Part shown: positions 46,382 through 56,030 of the stretch, in pieces
Position numbering within the stretch: the first letter of the stretch is position 1
Layout of the letters: the number at the start of each line of letters is the position of its first letter
Assembly: GCF_008329585.1 (NCBI RefSeq)
Contig: NZ_NPKP01000002.1
Span: forward strand, 310,001 to 374,000
Reading direction: 5' to 3'
From: Mycolicibacterium sp. P9-22
GTDB lineage: Bacteria > Actinomycetota > Actinomycetes > Mycobacteriales > Mycobacteriaceae
DNA: 64,000 bases
The notes under the pieces: generated by a model
Told to the model about the DNA's origin: nothing
Databases searched by the model: none
Seen by the model: the letters and a program-made list of their open reading frames with translations, nothing else
Translations under genes and position numbers: made by a program

Positions 46382-47518
46382 TCAGGACCCGACGGTCAGA
46401 CCGACCTTCTGGAATTCCTTGAGGTCGCAGTAGCCGGCTTTGGCCATCGACCGGCGCAGGCCACCGACCAGGTTCAGGGAACCGAACGGGTCGTCCGACG
46501 GCCCGTTGAGCACCTGCTCCAGCGGCGGACGCTCACCGAGCGCCACCTGCAGCAGGGCACCGCGCGGCAACGACGGGTGCGCCGCGGCCGACGGCCAGAA
46601 CCAGCCGTCGCCCTGGGCCTCGGCGGCCACCGACAGCGGCGGGCCGAGCACCACGGCGTCGGCGCCACAGGCGATTGCCTTGGCCAGGTCGCCGGAGGTC
46701 TGGATATCGCCGTCGGCGAGCACGTGCACGTACCGGCCGCCGGTCTCGTCGAGGTATTCGCGCCGGGCGGCGGCCGCGTCGGCGATCGCGGTGGCCATCG
46801 GAACGCTGATGCCCAGCACCTCATCGGAGGTCGTCACCCCGGAGGTGGAGCCGTAGCCGACGATGACGCCGGCCGCACCGGTGCGCATGAGGTGTAGTGC
46901 GGTGCGGTGATCGAGCACCCCGCCGGCCACCACCGGGACGTCCAACTCGGAGATGAAGGTCTTCAGGTTCAGTGGCTCGCCGTCGTTGGCCACCCGCTCG
47001 GCCGAGATCAGGGTGCCCTGGATGACCAGCAGGTCGATCCCGGCCGCCACCAGAGCCGGGGTGAGTGCGGCGGCATTCTGCGGGCTCACCCGCACCGCGG
47101 TGGTGACACCGGCTTCCCGGATGCGTGCGACGGCGGCACCCAACAGTTCGGGGTCCAGCGGGGCGGCGTGCAGTTGCTGCAGCAGCCGGATCGGCGCGGA
47201 CTCATCGTCGGAGGTGGCCGCGGTATCGATGACCTGGGCGATCTTGGCCTCGACATCGGCGTGCCTGCCGATCAGCCCTTCCCCGTTGAGCACACCGAGT
47301 CCGCCGAGCCTGCCCATCTCGATGGCGAACTCGACGGACACCAGGGCGTCGGTCGGATGCGCGAGCACCGGGATCTCGAAGCGGTAGGCGTCCAGCTGCC
47401 AGGCCGTGGAGACGTCCTTCGACGACCGGGTCCGGCGGGCCGGAACGATATTGATGTCGCCGAGCTCATAGGTCCGGCGAGCTGTTCTGCCCATGCCGAT
47501 CTCAACCATGTCACGCAT
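46382..47518 (-). CDS. guaB3: IMP dehydrogenase-family protein GuaB3
   Basis: A 378-residue IMPDH/GMPR-family protein without CBS domains. GMGRTARRTYELGDINIVP at the start, RTRSSKDVSTAWQLDAY, AGVIVGYGSTSGVTT, ADGDIQTSGDLAKAIACGADAVVLG and a final LRRSMAKAGYCDLKEFQKVGL follow GuaB3 (Rv3410c). The actinobacterial GuaB3 is conserved but not the main IMP dehydrogenase. Start at 47518; the M. tuberculosis protein begins three codons later (47509, MVEIGMG). It follows guaB2 by 24 bp in one purine transcription unit. Confidence 0.95.
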   Translation of the reverse strand: MRDMVEIGMGRTARRTYELGDINIVPARRTRSSKDVSTAWQLDAYRFEIPVLAHPTDALVSVEFAIEMGRLGGLGVLNGEGLIGRHADVEAKIAQVIDTAATSDDESAPIRLLQQLHAAPLDPELLGAAVARIREAGVTTAVRVSPQNAAALTPALVAAGIDLLVIQGTLISAERVANDGEPLNLKTFISELDVPVVAGGVLDHRTALHLMRTGAAGVIVGYGSTSGVTTSDEVLGISVPMATAIADAAAARREYLDETGGRYVHVLADGDIQTSGDLAKAIACGADAVVLGPPLSVAAEAQGDGWFWPSAAAHPSLPRGALLQVALGERPPLEQVLNGPSDDPFGSLNLVGGLRRSMAKAGYCDLKEFQKVGLTVGS

Positions 47519-47542
47519 GTGTGATGCAGCCCCTTTCGGGCT

Positions 47543-49129
<1,587 letters not shown>

Positions 49130-49251
49130 CTATCGGCACTGACCTCGACGCTCGCCGCCACGCCGCGAGGCGGCCTCCCGGTTGCGACATCCGGGCGGCA
49201 CGCGGGGTGAACCGGTGGCGCGAAACCAGCGGGGCTGCGTAGGCTAGATCC

Positions 49252-49656
49252 GTGCGAGATGACCTCCCGCCTGGCCTGCCACCCGACCCCTTCGCCGATG
49301 ACCCGTCCGATCCCTCGGCGGCTCTCGACGCGATCGAGCCTGGCCTGCCACTCGATGCGCAGGAACGCAGTGCCGTGGAAGCGGACTTGGCTGACCTGGC
49401 GGTATACGAGGCATTGTTGGCGCACAGGGGGATTCGCGGCCTCGTGGTGTGCTGTGACGAATGCCAGCAGGACCACTATCACGACTGGGACATGCTGCGC
49501 GCGAACCTGCTGCAGCTGCTCGTCGACGGTACGGTCCGCCCGCATGAGCCGGCCTACGATCCCGAGCCCGATGCCTACGTGACCTGGGATTACTGCCGCG
49601 GATATGCCGACGCTTCACTCAATGAGGCCGCGTCGGAACCCGACGGCTACCGCTGA
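49252..49656 (+). CDS. Conserved DUF5319-type protein (Rv3412-like)
   Basis: A 134-residue acidic cytoplasmic protein starting at a GTG, with LPPGLPPDPFADDPSDPSAALDAIEPG, then VVCCDECQQDHYHDWDMLR and HEPAYDPEPDAYVTWDYCRGYADAS. The Cys-Cys-x-x-Cys...His grouping could bind a metal. The function is unknown; the gene is conserved across actinobacteria next to guaB2 and sigD, and matches Rv3412 closely. It lies between divergent guaB2 and convergent rsdA. Confidence 0.88.
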   Translation: MRDDLPPGLPPDPFADDPSDPSAALDAIEPGLPLDAQERSAVEADLADLAVYEALLAHRGIRGLVVCCDECQQDHYHDWDMLRANLLQLLVDGTVRPHEPAYDPEPDAYVTWDYCRGYADASLNEAASEPDGYR

Positions 49657-49663
49657 GCTGCGC

Positions 49664-50890
49664 CTATTCTCCGCTTGACGGCAGTGCCGTCGTCGTGATG
49701 ACCGTCGGCACCGACTCCGCTGGCTGATCTTCGATCTGCACCGGCTCCTCGACGACCGGCTGTTCCACCACCGGTTCCTCCTGAACCACCGGCGCCGGAA
49801 CGCTCGGCGGTGCCGCCGGCGCCGACGGTGGCGGCGCATTGACCCGCGGTGGAGCCACCGACGTCGACTGCGTCACCGTGGTGGTGGTCGTGGTCGTCGG
49901 CGCTGTGGTGGTCACCGTCGTGGTCGTCGTCACCTGTGTCGTGGTCGTCGGCGCCGTCGTGCTCGTCGGAGCGGGCGTCGTGGTGCTCGTCGATGCCGGT
50001 GTCGTGGTCGTCGGCTGAGTGGTCGTCGTTTCCGAGGTCGAGGTCGTCGACGTCGACGTCTCGGTGCCGGGTCCGGTCGACGTCGTGGTCTCCGAACCGG
50101 AGGTCTCAGACGTCGTGGTGGTCTCGGTGGTGGTGGTCTCCGACGATCCCGTCGTCGAGACCACTTCAGGCCCGGGGGCAGTGGTGGCCGTGACGGGGTC
50201 CTCGATCACCGGGACCGGCAGCAGCGTCAGCGGTGAGGCGGGCAGCTCCGGCAGCGGCTCACCGGCCGGCGGCAGGGTCGCGGCCGGATCCTGCTCAACG
50301 ACCTTGTAGGTCAACGCATTCCACTGCTGGATCAGATCCTGCTTCTGCTCGACACGATCGACGCTCTGCACGGTCGCCGACAGGGCTGCCAGCTTGTCCT
50401 GCGCCTGATCCCACTGGCCCTGATCCACCAGCTGCTGCACCTGGGCGAGTTCGGTCTGCGCGGCCAACACCACCGCGTCATCGCGGGTGGCCCGTTCGTC
50501 GCCGAAGAGCATGCTGCGCACCCCGTAGAGCCCGTCACCGGGTGCGGCTGCAAAGACCGCGGTACCGAAGCCGCCGAGGCAGAGCACCGCCGCTGCCGCC
50601 GATCCGACGACGGCCAGCGAGAGCCGGTTGGGCCGCCGCGACGGCCCGGAGGTGGCGTCGACCAAGGCCGCGGTGGCCTCGGCGGGTGTGACGACATGTT
50701 CCATCGGAACCTGGCGGACCTCATCACGCCAGCCCGAGAGCAGGAATGCGAGGTCGGCGTCGCCGCGGTCGGTGGAGAACACCGGCTGTTCGGTGGCCAG
50801 CGCATCCAGGAACTTGTCGGCGCGGTTGATGTCGTTGAGGGAGGGGTCACCGCCGTTGGCGGTCCAGCGACCGAAATCAGGCATGTTCAC
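49664..50890 (-). CDS. rsdA: Anti-sigma-D factor RsdA
   Basis: A 408-residue membrane protein. The cytoplasmic N-terminal part (about 1-97: LNDINRADKFLDALATE, ADLAFLLSGWRDEVR) is the SigD-binding region, followed by one membrane helix (LSLAVVGSAAAAVLCLGGFGT, about 104-124). A periplasmic domain with GDGLYGVRSMLFGDE leads into a long Thr/Ser-rich and then Pro-rich tail (about 235-395). It corresponds to Rv3413c. RsdA releases SigD on regulated proteolysis. Its start overlaps the sigD end by 14 bp, giving a sigma/anti-sigma operon. Confidence 0.92.
   Translation of the reverse strand: MNMPDFGRWTANGGDPSLNDINRADKFLDALATEQPVFSTDRGDADLAFLLSGWRDEVRQVPMEHVVTPAEATAALVDATSGPSRRPNRLSLAVVGSAAAAVLCLGGFGTAVFAAAPGDGLYGVRSMLFGDERATRDDAVVLAAQTELAQVQQLVDQGQWDQAQDKLAALSATVQSVDRVEQKQDLIQQWNALTYKVVEQDPAATLPPAGEPLPELPASPLTLLPVPVIEDPVTATTAPGPEVVSTTGSSETTTTETTTTSETSGSETTTSTGPGTETSTSTTSTSETTTTQPTTTTPASTSTTTPAPTSTTAPTTTTQVTTTTTVTTTAPTTTTTTTVTQSTSVAPPRVNAPPPSAPAAPPSVPAPVVQEEPVVEQPVVEEPVQIEDQPAESVPTVITTTALPSSGE
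49850..50180 (-). repeat. Low-complexity Thr/Ser-coding tract inside rsdA
   Basis: A run of degenerate GTC/GTGGTC-rich triplets on the plus strand encodes a Thr/Ser/Glu/Pro tract of about 110 residues in the extracytoplasmic tail of RsdA (TTTETTTTSETSG-like). It is imperfect coding repetition, not a spaced array. Such tracts are slippage-prone and often O-mannosylated in mycobacteria (general knowledge). Confidence 0.8.
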
Positions 50891-51452
50891 CTCCCGTTGA
50901 GATCTCAGACTTGAGTCGAGCCAGTGCTCGGTGCTGGGCTACGCGCACCGCACCCGGGGTACTTCCGACCGCTTCCGCGGTTTCCTCTGCGCTCATCCCG
51001 ACGACGACGCGCAGGATGAGAATCTCGCGCTGTTTGTCCGGAAGGATCGCCAGCAGCCGTTCCATCCGGGCCGACGCGTCGGCGTCGATGGCCAGCTGCT
51101 CCGGGCCGGCCTCGCCGGAGAACCGCTCCGGCACGTTGTCGGTGGGCTCGGCACGGTTGCGCGCCGACGCCCGGTGGGCATCGGCAAGCTTGTGCGCAGC
51201 AATGCCGTACACAAAGGCCAGGAACGGACGCCCCTGATCCTTGTAGCGCGGCAACGCCGTGATGGCGGCCAAGCACACCTCCTGCGCAATGTCGTCTGCG
51301 GACAGACCACTTCGTTCAGCTGACCCGATCCGTGCCCGGCAGTACCGGACGATGATCGGGCGGATGGTCTCCAAGACCACCCGAAGAGCCTCTCGATCCC
51401 CCGCCACTGCATCAGCGACGACATCATCGAGACGTTCTCCCGAAATTGTCAT
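50877..51452 (-). CDS. sigD: ECF RNA polymerase sigma factor SigD
   Basis: A 191-residue ECF sigma factor. Region 2 has RPIIVRYCRARIG, LSADDIAQEVCLAAITALPRYKDQGRPFLAFVYGIAAHKLADAHR; region 4 has RMERLLAILPDKQREILILRVVVGMSAEETAEAVGSTPGAVRVAQHRAL. It corresponds to Rv3414c and is controlled by RsdA. The ATG at 51452 (MTISGERLDD) is chosen because the homologue has an equivalent start region and GGAGAGA precedes it; a longer frame upstream is not supported. Overlaps rsdA by 14 bp. Confidence 0.94.
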   Translation of the reverse strand: MTISGERLDDVVADAVAGDREALRVVLETIRPIIVRYCRARIGSAERSGLSADDIAQEVCLAAITALPRYKDQGRPFLAFVYGIAAHKLADAHRASARNRAEPTDNVPERFSGEAGPEQLAIDADASARMERLLAILPDKQREILILRVVVGMSAEETAEAVGSTPGAVRVAQHRALARLKSEISTGGEHA

Positions 51453-51540
51453 CGTGGTTGATCTCTCCAGCGTTACGGATGTGGCTTCAGCGGACGTCTG
51501 CGTCAGACAAACACTAACGATCGTGATGGGGTGAATCGGC

Positions 51541-52341
51541 TCAGCGACGCGACCACACGCCGCCTCCGCGTCGCACTGTATCCGCGGCGTCATCGCGGAT
51601 GGCAGTGACCTGCGGGGCAGAATGCGTGGTACTGCCGATATCTGCGAGCAGGCAACCCAGCGCCCAGCGCAGCGGAATCAGGCCGAACCTGGCCGTCTCA
51701 GCGAACGCCGCGTCGGCGACCTCGCGGGCAGCATCGAGGCGGCCCGCACAACACAGGGCGGCCGACAGCACCACCTGAGATTTGACGGTGTGGCGTGCCG
51801 AGCCGAGCGCGTCGGCCCTTTCGACGGCAGCTTCGGCGTGCGCGATGGCGGCGGCGCCATCGCCGCCGGCCATCGCGAGTTCTGCGGCCACCCAGCCCAG
51901 CCGGACCTCCAGCCGCGGCGGGGCCGCGGAGTCGAGCAGTTCACCGGCCCGCTGCAGCAGGCTGGCCGAAGCCGCCAGCCGCCCTACCCCCAGGGCATCC
52001 GCGGCGAGGCCCACGAGTGCGTCGACACCGGCTTCGGAATCATCGGCGAGCACCCAGGCCCGGCCGTCCCAGCCGCGCGCCGAATCGTGCCCGCCGAGCT
52101 GGCGCAGGAATGACGCCCGGGTGCTGTGGGCCAACGAGAGTGTCTTCCCACGTTGTCCGCTGCGGATGATCTGGCCGAGTTCGTGCAGCGCGCTGCCGTA
52201 GTGCCCCTGACCGCCGGCGGCGACGGCCCGCAGCCAGCGCTCGTCCGGGGTGGTGGCGGTCGGCAGCGGCCAGAGCTGCGGGTGGGCGCCGAACGCGGCA
52301 TCGGCCAGGAGGGCGGTCACGGTGGATTTCGGGCTGGCCAT
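51541..52341 (-). CDS. Conserved hypothetical TPR-like protein (Rv3415c-like)
   Basis: A 266-residue soluble protein rich in Ala and Leu, with repeated helix pairs (AAGGQGHYGSALHELGQI, LAASASLLQRAGELLDSA, GAAAIAHAEAAVERADAL, AGRLDAAREVADAAF) that look like tetratricopeptide-type repeats. It corresponds by position to Rv3415c between sigD and whiB3. The ATG at 52341 (MASPKST) is preferred to one 18 bp upstream by fit to the protein start. Scaffold or adaptor role likely; partner unknown. A dyad with ACCAATT half-sites is 46 bp upstream. Confidence 0.82.
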   Translation of the reverse strand: MASPKSTVTALLADAAFGAHPQLWPLPTATTPDERWLRAVAAGGQGHYGSALHELGQIIRSGQRGKTLSLAHSTRASFLRQLGGHDSARGWDGRAWVLADDSEAGVDALVGLAADALGVGRLAASASLLQRAGELLDSAAPPRLEVRLGWVAAELAMAGGDGAAAIAHAEAAVERADALGSARHTVKSQVVLSAALCCAGRLDAAREVADAAFAETARFGLIPLRWALGCLLADIGSTTHSAPQVTAIRDDAADTVRRGGGVWSRR

Positions 52342-52386
52342 CGCACGGGACGCTATCAATGCCGGGGGATCGCCCTGAGAAAAGTG

Positions 52387-52414
52387 ACCAATTCGACCTT
52401 GGTTAACAATTGGT
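52387..52414. promoter_or_regulatory. ACCAATT-N14-AATTGGT dyad
   Basis: A 7+7 inverted repeat between the Rv3415c-like gene and whiB3, 46 bp from the former. Flanking TGACC/GGTCA extends the symmetry with a 3-bp shift. Likely operator; the binder is unknown. Confidence 0.45.
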
Positions 52415-52609
52415 GGTCAGCACGTTACCAATAGGTCAACGGGCTACCGATCGACAAAATTGCCGAATTGGCGCGAGCAGGGGAAATGCACTTGTGCGGG
52501 CACCCGCGAGCTGTCGTAAACCACCCGCTGCATTGCCCGCAAGTGAACACGATGAACGTGACGTAAATTCACACCCTGCGGTTATGCCTTTTCCCGGCGA
52601 CCTCGGGTA

Positions 52610-52639
52610 TTGACGATATTTCGGTAGCCCTTCTACGTT
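52610..52639 (+). promoter_or_regulatory. Putative whiB3 promoter
   Basis: TTGACG (52610-52615), an 18-bp spacer and TACGTT (52634-52639) form a reasonable housekeeping-sigma promoter pointing at whiB3, about 100 bp upstream of its ATG. Additional promoters further upstream are possible. Confidence 0.5.
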
Positions 52640-52739
52640 ATGTGCACGAGATGTCACCGGCGACATGTGCTCGGTTCAGTTCCGCGACTCACGCACTTCA
52701 CGCGTTTCGCGAAATGGGTGCGACGAGAGGGGTTTTCAC

Positions 52740-53030
52740 ATGCCACAGCCGCAGCAACTGCCCGGACCCAACGCCGACATCTGGGATTGGCAAATGGCGG
52801 GCCACTGCCGGGGAGTCGATTCGTCGATGTTCTTCCATCCCGACGGCGAGCGCGGTCGCGCTCGCGCCCAGCGCGAGATGCGCGCCAAGGAGCTGTGCCG
52901 GTCCTGCCCCGTGATCACCCAGTGCCGCTCCCACGCCCTCTCGGTCGGCGAGCCCTACGGCATCTGGGGCGGCCTGTCCGAGTCCGAACGCGAACTGCTG
53001 CTCAAGCGCGGGATGCGCCGCAGCGCCTAA
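52740..53030 (+). CDS. whiB3: WhiB3 [4Fe-4S] redox-sensing regulator
   Basis: A 96-residue WhiB protein: MPQPQQLPGPNADIWDWQ start, four iron-sulfur cysteines (Cys23, Cys53, Cys56, Cys62 in ELCRSCPVITQC), the GIWGG turn at about 74-78 and a basic C-terminal tail LLLKRGMRR for DNA binding. It matches Rv3416, which senses NO/O2 and redox state and controls lipid anabolism with the primary sigma factor. The ATG at 52740 has GAGAGGGG upstream and reproduces the family N-terminus. Followed by a 24-bp-stem hairpin. Confidence 0.95.
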   Translation: MPQPQQLPGPNADIWDWQMAGHCRGVDSSMFFHPDGERGRARAQREMRAKELCRSCPVITQCRSHALSVGEPYGIWGGLSESERELLLKRGMRRSA

Positions 53031-53043
53031 GACACCTTCTGCG

Positions 53044-53101
53044 CGAGCAGTCGCGAATGGCCCCTCAGACACCGGTGTGAGGGGCCATTCGCGACTGCTC
53101 G
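53044..53101 (+). terminator. Long hairpin after whiB3
   Basis: A perfect 24-bp stem (53044-53067 with 53078-53101) around a 10-nt loop, beginning 14 bp after the whiB3 stop. There is no U-tract, but many mycobacterial terminators lack one. Could also stabilise the whiB3 mRNA 3' end. Confidence 0.7.
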
Positions 53102-53136
53102 TGTAACTCCGGCGCACCCGGCGCCGATCAACCCAT

Positions 53137-53631
53137 GTGAACTCTTTCAGGCTGGTGTGTGCCGTTGCGCTGGCGGTCGGCGCGGTCCTGACCGCCGCGC
53201 CGGCCCAGGCCGCCCCGCTGCCAGCCTTCTGTGGGCCTGCCACGGTCGTCGACGGCATCTGCACGACGCGGCTGGCCTCGGTGACAACCGACGTCGTCAA
53301 CGGGACGATCACCGGGACACCTGTCGGCGGCACCGAAGCGGTCACTCTGGCCGGACAGGGTGACGCGTACCTGAAGTCCACCGGGTTCGGTGACTCCCCG
53401 CCCGAACACGTCCTGACCTGGGACAGCACGATCGAGCAGGTCAGTGGCCTCGACGTCTCCCCCGCCGAGCCCAATTGGTACGGCAACGCCAAGGCCAAGG
53501 TGTTCCTGCCCAGAACCCTCAATGAGCTGGCCACCCACTTCCCGCCCGACAGCCTGCTCGTCCGGTTCACCACCGAGGAGCCGCAGCCGGGCGTGTTCGA
53601 GCTGGTGTCCATTCAGCCCTCGCGTCTGTAA
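53137..53631 (+). CDS. Secreted protein of unknown function
   Basis: A 164-residue protein with a clear Sec signal peptide (NSFRLVCAVALAVGAVLTAAPAQA-AP, cleavage near residue 25) and a small beta-rich domain of about 138 residues with a Cys pair (FCGPATVVDGICTT), VTTDVVNGTITGTPVGG and FPPDSLLVRFTTEEPQPGVFEL. I do not recognise the family. The start is a GTG at 53137. It stands between the whiB3 hairpin and an exported phosphatase gene and may be independently transcribed. Confidence 0.75.
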   Translation: MNSFRLVCAVALAVGAVLTAAPAQAAPLPAFCGPATVVDGICTTRLASVTTDVVNGTITGTPVGGTEAVTLAGQGDAYLKSTGFGDSPPEHVLTWDSTIEQVSGLDVSPAEPNWYGNAKAKVFLPRTLNELATHFPPDSLLVRFTTEEPQPGVFELVSIQPSRL

Positions 53632-53735
53632 TCAATCGCACCTGCCGGTCTCAGTGAGTGAGATCACACCTTGTTGGCCCTGCGCCCCGAGGGCCACCGT
53701 GTGCTGTCTACTCCACCGGCAGGAAGAAGCACTCC

Positions 53736-55094
53736 ATGAAGGACGCGTCCGGACCAGTCACCCCCCTCGATTTCTGGTCACGCTTCGGCAAGCTGTTCGG
53801 CATCGCCCTGCTGTCCTCCGCCATGCTCATCGGTGCTGCGATTCCCGCGGCGGCCGCCGAGCTGATGCGGGTGACGTTCGTGCGTCACGGCCAGTCCGCG
53901 GGTAACGCCTCCGGTCTGATCGACACCTCGACCCCCGGCCCCGCCCTCACGCCGCTGGGTCAGGCTCAGTCGGAGGCCGTGGTCGGCAGGCTCGGGGTCA
54001 ACAACTACGACGGCGTCTATGCCTCGACCATGCAGCGAACCCAGCTCACCGCCGGACCACTGTCGCGGTATCTGCATCTGCCGGTCCGGGTGCTGCCCGG
54101 CGTGCACGAGATCGAGGCCGGCATTTTCGAGGGCACCCCGGAGAGCGAGGCCGCCAACGGTTACGGCCGGTATCCCCTGGCATGGGCGCTGCAGGGCAAC
54201 CGGGATCTGCGCATCCCCGGCTCGATCGACGGCCACGAGTTCGACGCCCGGATGGACGGCTCGCTGCAGGAAATCTATGACAACGGCGACCGCAACTCCG
54301 TCGTGTTCTCGCACGGCGGGGCCATCATGTTCTGGACCATGATGAACGCGTCGAACCTCACCATGGAGCAGAAGCTGGACCTGCTGCGGTACGCCCCGCT
54401 GAGCAATACGAATTATGTTGTGATCGAAGGCAATCCGGTAGACGGCTGGAAGTTGGTGGACTGGAACGGCCAGAAGTTCGCACCGGAAGCCACCCTGGCG
54501 GCCGAGGTGCGCCTGCAACTGCGGACGCTGCAGCGCCAGCTGTCCGGCGCCGTGACACAGGTGGTGGCGTCGTTCGCGACACTGAACCCGGCCAAGGTCC
54601 TCGCCGCGATCGCCGACAGCTTCTCCGACACCGTGGTCTCGATCGCCAAGTTCGCCGGGGCGGTCAACAACAAGCTGGCCACCGAGTGGGCCAAGAAGTC
54701 CGAGCCGAACCCGACGGTGCCCAGCATCGCGACGGCGGCCGTCGAGCAGAGCGCTCCTGCGGTCGAGGAGGAGCCGGCCATCGCCGCACGTCAGGCACCG
54801 GCAACGGCTGCTGCGGTGAGCAATTCCGTCGCCGGTGATGCCGCCCCGAAGGCAGCGGTCGCCATCGCGGAGACGGTGACCGAGGACGCCGCACCCGTCG
54901 TCGAATCGGAAACACCGGCCGAGAACGTGGCTTCCGAGAACACCGAGACCCCGGAGGCCGAAGCGGTCGAGGTGCCCACGACGGCCACACCGGCCAAGGC
55001 GCCGCGGACCGCCAAGTCGGCGGCCAGCGGTGCGACCACCGCCAAGAAGGCCGGCAGCCCCCGGGCCACGGCAGGCGCCACCAGCGCCGGCTGA
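53736..55094 (+). CDS. Exported histidine phosphatase (phosphoglycerate mutase fold) with low-complexity tail
   Basis: A 452-residue protein. A signal/anchor segment (IALLSSAMLIGAAIPAAAA, about 22-41) is followed by a histidine-phosphatase domain (about 45-250) with VTFVRHGQSAGNASG (RHG nucleophile), STMQRTQLTA and SHGGAIMFW (second catalytic His). A helical stretch and an Ala/Glu/Thr/Pro-rich tail of about 140 residues follow, ending in basic PRTAKSAASGATTAKKAG. The ATG at 53736 lies before the signal; the longer upstream frame is not needed. A phosphomonoesterase outside the cytoplasm, possibly wall-bound through the tail. Substrate unknown. Confidence 0.84.
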   Translation: MKDASGPVTPLDFWSRFGKLFGIALLSSAMLIGAAIPAAAAELMRVTFVRHGQSAGNASGLIDTSTPGPALTPLGQAQSEAVVGRLGVNNYDGVYASTMQRTQLTAGPLSRYLHLPVRVLPGVHEIEAGIFEGTPESEAANGYGRYPLAWALQGNRDLRIPGSIDGHEFDARMDGSLQEIYDNGDRNSVVFSHGGAIMFWTMMNASNLTMEQKLDLLRYAPLSNTNYVVIEGNPVDGWKLVDWNGQKFAPEATLAAEVRLQLRTLQRQLSGAVTQVVASFATLNPAKVLAAIADSFSDTVVSIAKFAGAVNNKLATEWAKKSEPNPTVPSIATAAVEQSAPAVEEEPAIAARQAPATAAAVSNSVAGDAAPKAAVAIAETVTEDAAPVVESETPAENVASENTETPEAEAVEVPTTATPAKAPRTAKSAASGATTAKKAGSPRATAGATSAG

Positions 55095-55106
55095 CCTGCG
55101 CCCGTC

Positions 55107-55144
55107 GAGATTCCCTGTCGTCGAGTTCGACGACAGGGAATCTC
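55107..55144 (+). terminator. Hairpin between the phosphatase and IclR genes
   Basis: A perfect 18-bp inverted repeat (55107-55124 with 55127-55144) starting 13 bp after the phosphatase stop. No T-run follows. Its position argues that transcription of the IclR gene begins downstream of it. Confidence 0.7.
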
Positions 55145-55167
55145 CTTGTGACACCACGGCGTGTCGA

Positions 55168-55173
55168 TACAGT
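55168..55173 (+). promoter_or_regulatory. Putative -10 of a leaderless iclR-type gene
   Basis: TACAGT followed by 7 nt and then the GTG at 55181. No Shine-Dalgarno sequence is present, so a leaderless transcript is proposed. This supports 55181 over the GTG at 55148, which lies 3 nt after the hairpin. Confidence 0.45.
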
Positions 55174-55180
55174 GAGACCC

Positions 55181-56023
55181 GTGGCGCCGGGTGACAGCAC
55201 GACCAGTCCGCCCGCGTCGATGGTCGCCCGGGTGGCGCTGATCGTGAGCGCCTTCGACCGTGCCGGCACGGTGCTGCGTCTGGACCAGGTAGCCGACCGC
55301 ACCGGACTGCCGCGCTCCTCGACGCACCGCATCCTCAACCAGTTGCACGATGCCGGGCTGCTGCAGCACACCCCCGACGGGTACTCCCTGGCGGCATCGG
55401 CGCTGCCGGCGGCAGGAGCCATCGACCATTCGCAGCTGCGCAGCGTCGCCTCGCCGGTTCTGGAACGCCTGCATGCCGATACCGCCCTCGTGGTGCACCT
55501 CGGGGTGCTGGCCGCCGCCGACGTCGTCTATCTCGACAAGGTGGCCGGTGGTGGGGGTGCCGCGGTGCCGACCCGGGTCGGTGGCCGGACCCCCGCCCAC
55601 GCCAGCGCACTGGGCAAGACCATGCTCGCGCGCCTGCGCGCCGAGGACGTCGACAAGACCCTGGACAAGCAGCTGCGCAAGTGCACGCCGTCCACGATCG
55701 CCGACCTGCCCACCCTGCATCAGGAACTGGCCAGGATCAGGTCGCGACGCGGAATCGCCTACGACGACCAGGAACTCGCGGTGGGCCTGTCCAGCGTCGC
55801 CGCCCCGATCACCATGTCGGGCCATGAGGTCGCCGGACTCTCGCTCACCGGGGCGGTGCCCGCGCAGCACCTGGCCCGGGTCGCGCCGTTCCTGTCCCGT
55901 TCCGCCAACGGCATCTCCGAGCGTCTCGGCAGCGCAGCAAGCGGCCACACCGATATCGAGACCGTCACCGACGACATGTTGTCGCGGGTGCTGCGCACGC
56001 TGGCCTCCGACGATTGGGTATGA
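55181..56023 (+). CDS. IclR-family transcriptional regulator
   Basis: A 280-residue regulator: winged HTH near residues 20-75 (ALIVSAFDRAGTVLRLDQVADRTGLPRSSTHRILNQL) and a C-terminal IclR ligand domain with LHADTALVVHLGVL, RTPAHASALGKTMLA and DQELAVGLSSVAAPI. Such proteins control aromatic or acyl catabolic genes. It ends 8 bp from the convergent flavin-dependent oxygenase-like gene and is the nearest regulator of the 56-64 kb cluster. The GTG at 55181 is chosen from the leaderless promoter arrangement; 55148 is an alternative. Confidence 0.86.
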   Translation: MAPGDSTTSPPASMVARVALIVSAFDRAGTVLRLDQVADRTGLPRSSTHRILNQLHDAGLLQHTPDGYSLAASALPAAGAIDHSQLRSVASPVLERLHADTALVVHLGVLAAADVVYLDKVAGGGGAAVPTRVGGRTPAHASALGKTMLARLRAEDVDKTLDKQLRKCTPSTIADLPTLHQELARIRSRRGIAYDDQELAVGLSSVAAPITMSGHEVAGLSLTGAVPAQHLARVAPFLSRSANGISERLGSAASGHTDIETVTDDMLSRVLRTLASDDWV

Positions 56024-56030
56024 GCGACGC

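Larger units (their letters stand above)
52342..52739. other. Long regulatory region upstream of whiB3
   Basis: 398 bp without a gene, visibly richer in A+T than its flanks. It contains the ACCAATT dyad (52387-52414), an additional ACCAAT half-site at 52427-52432, and a consensus-like promoter at 52610-52639. The -10 is about 100 bp from the whiB3 start, so the mRNA would have a leader of roughly 95 nt. No leader peptide or stable RNA was recognised. Confidence 0.6.

Noticed and set aside
49850..50180. CRISPR-like or tandem repeat array
   Set aside because: Periodicity is triplet-level coding redundancy for Thr/Ser in RsdA, with no conserved repeat units separated by spacers.
53044..53101. 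Terminal inverted repeats of an insertion sequence near whiB3
   Set aside because: The two arms are separated by only 10 nt and there is no transposase; a hairpin terminator fits better.
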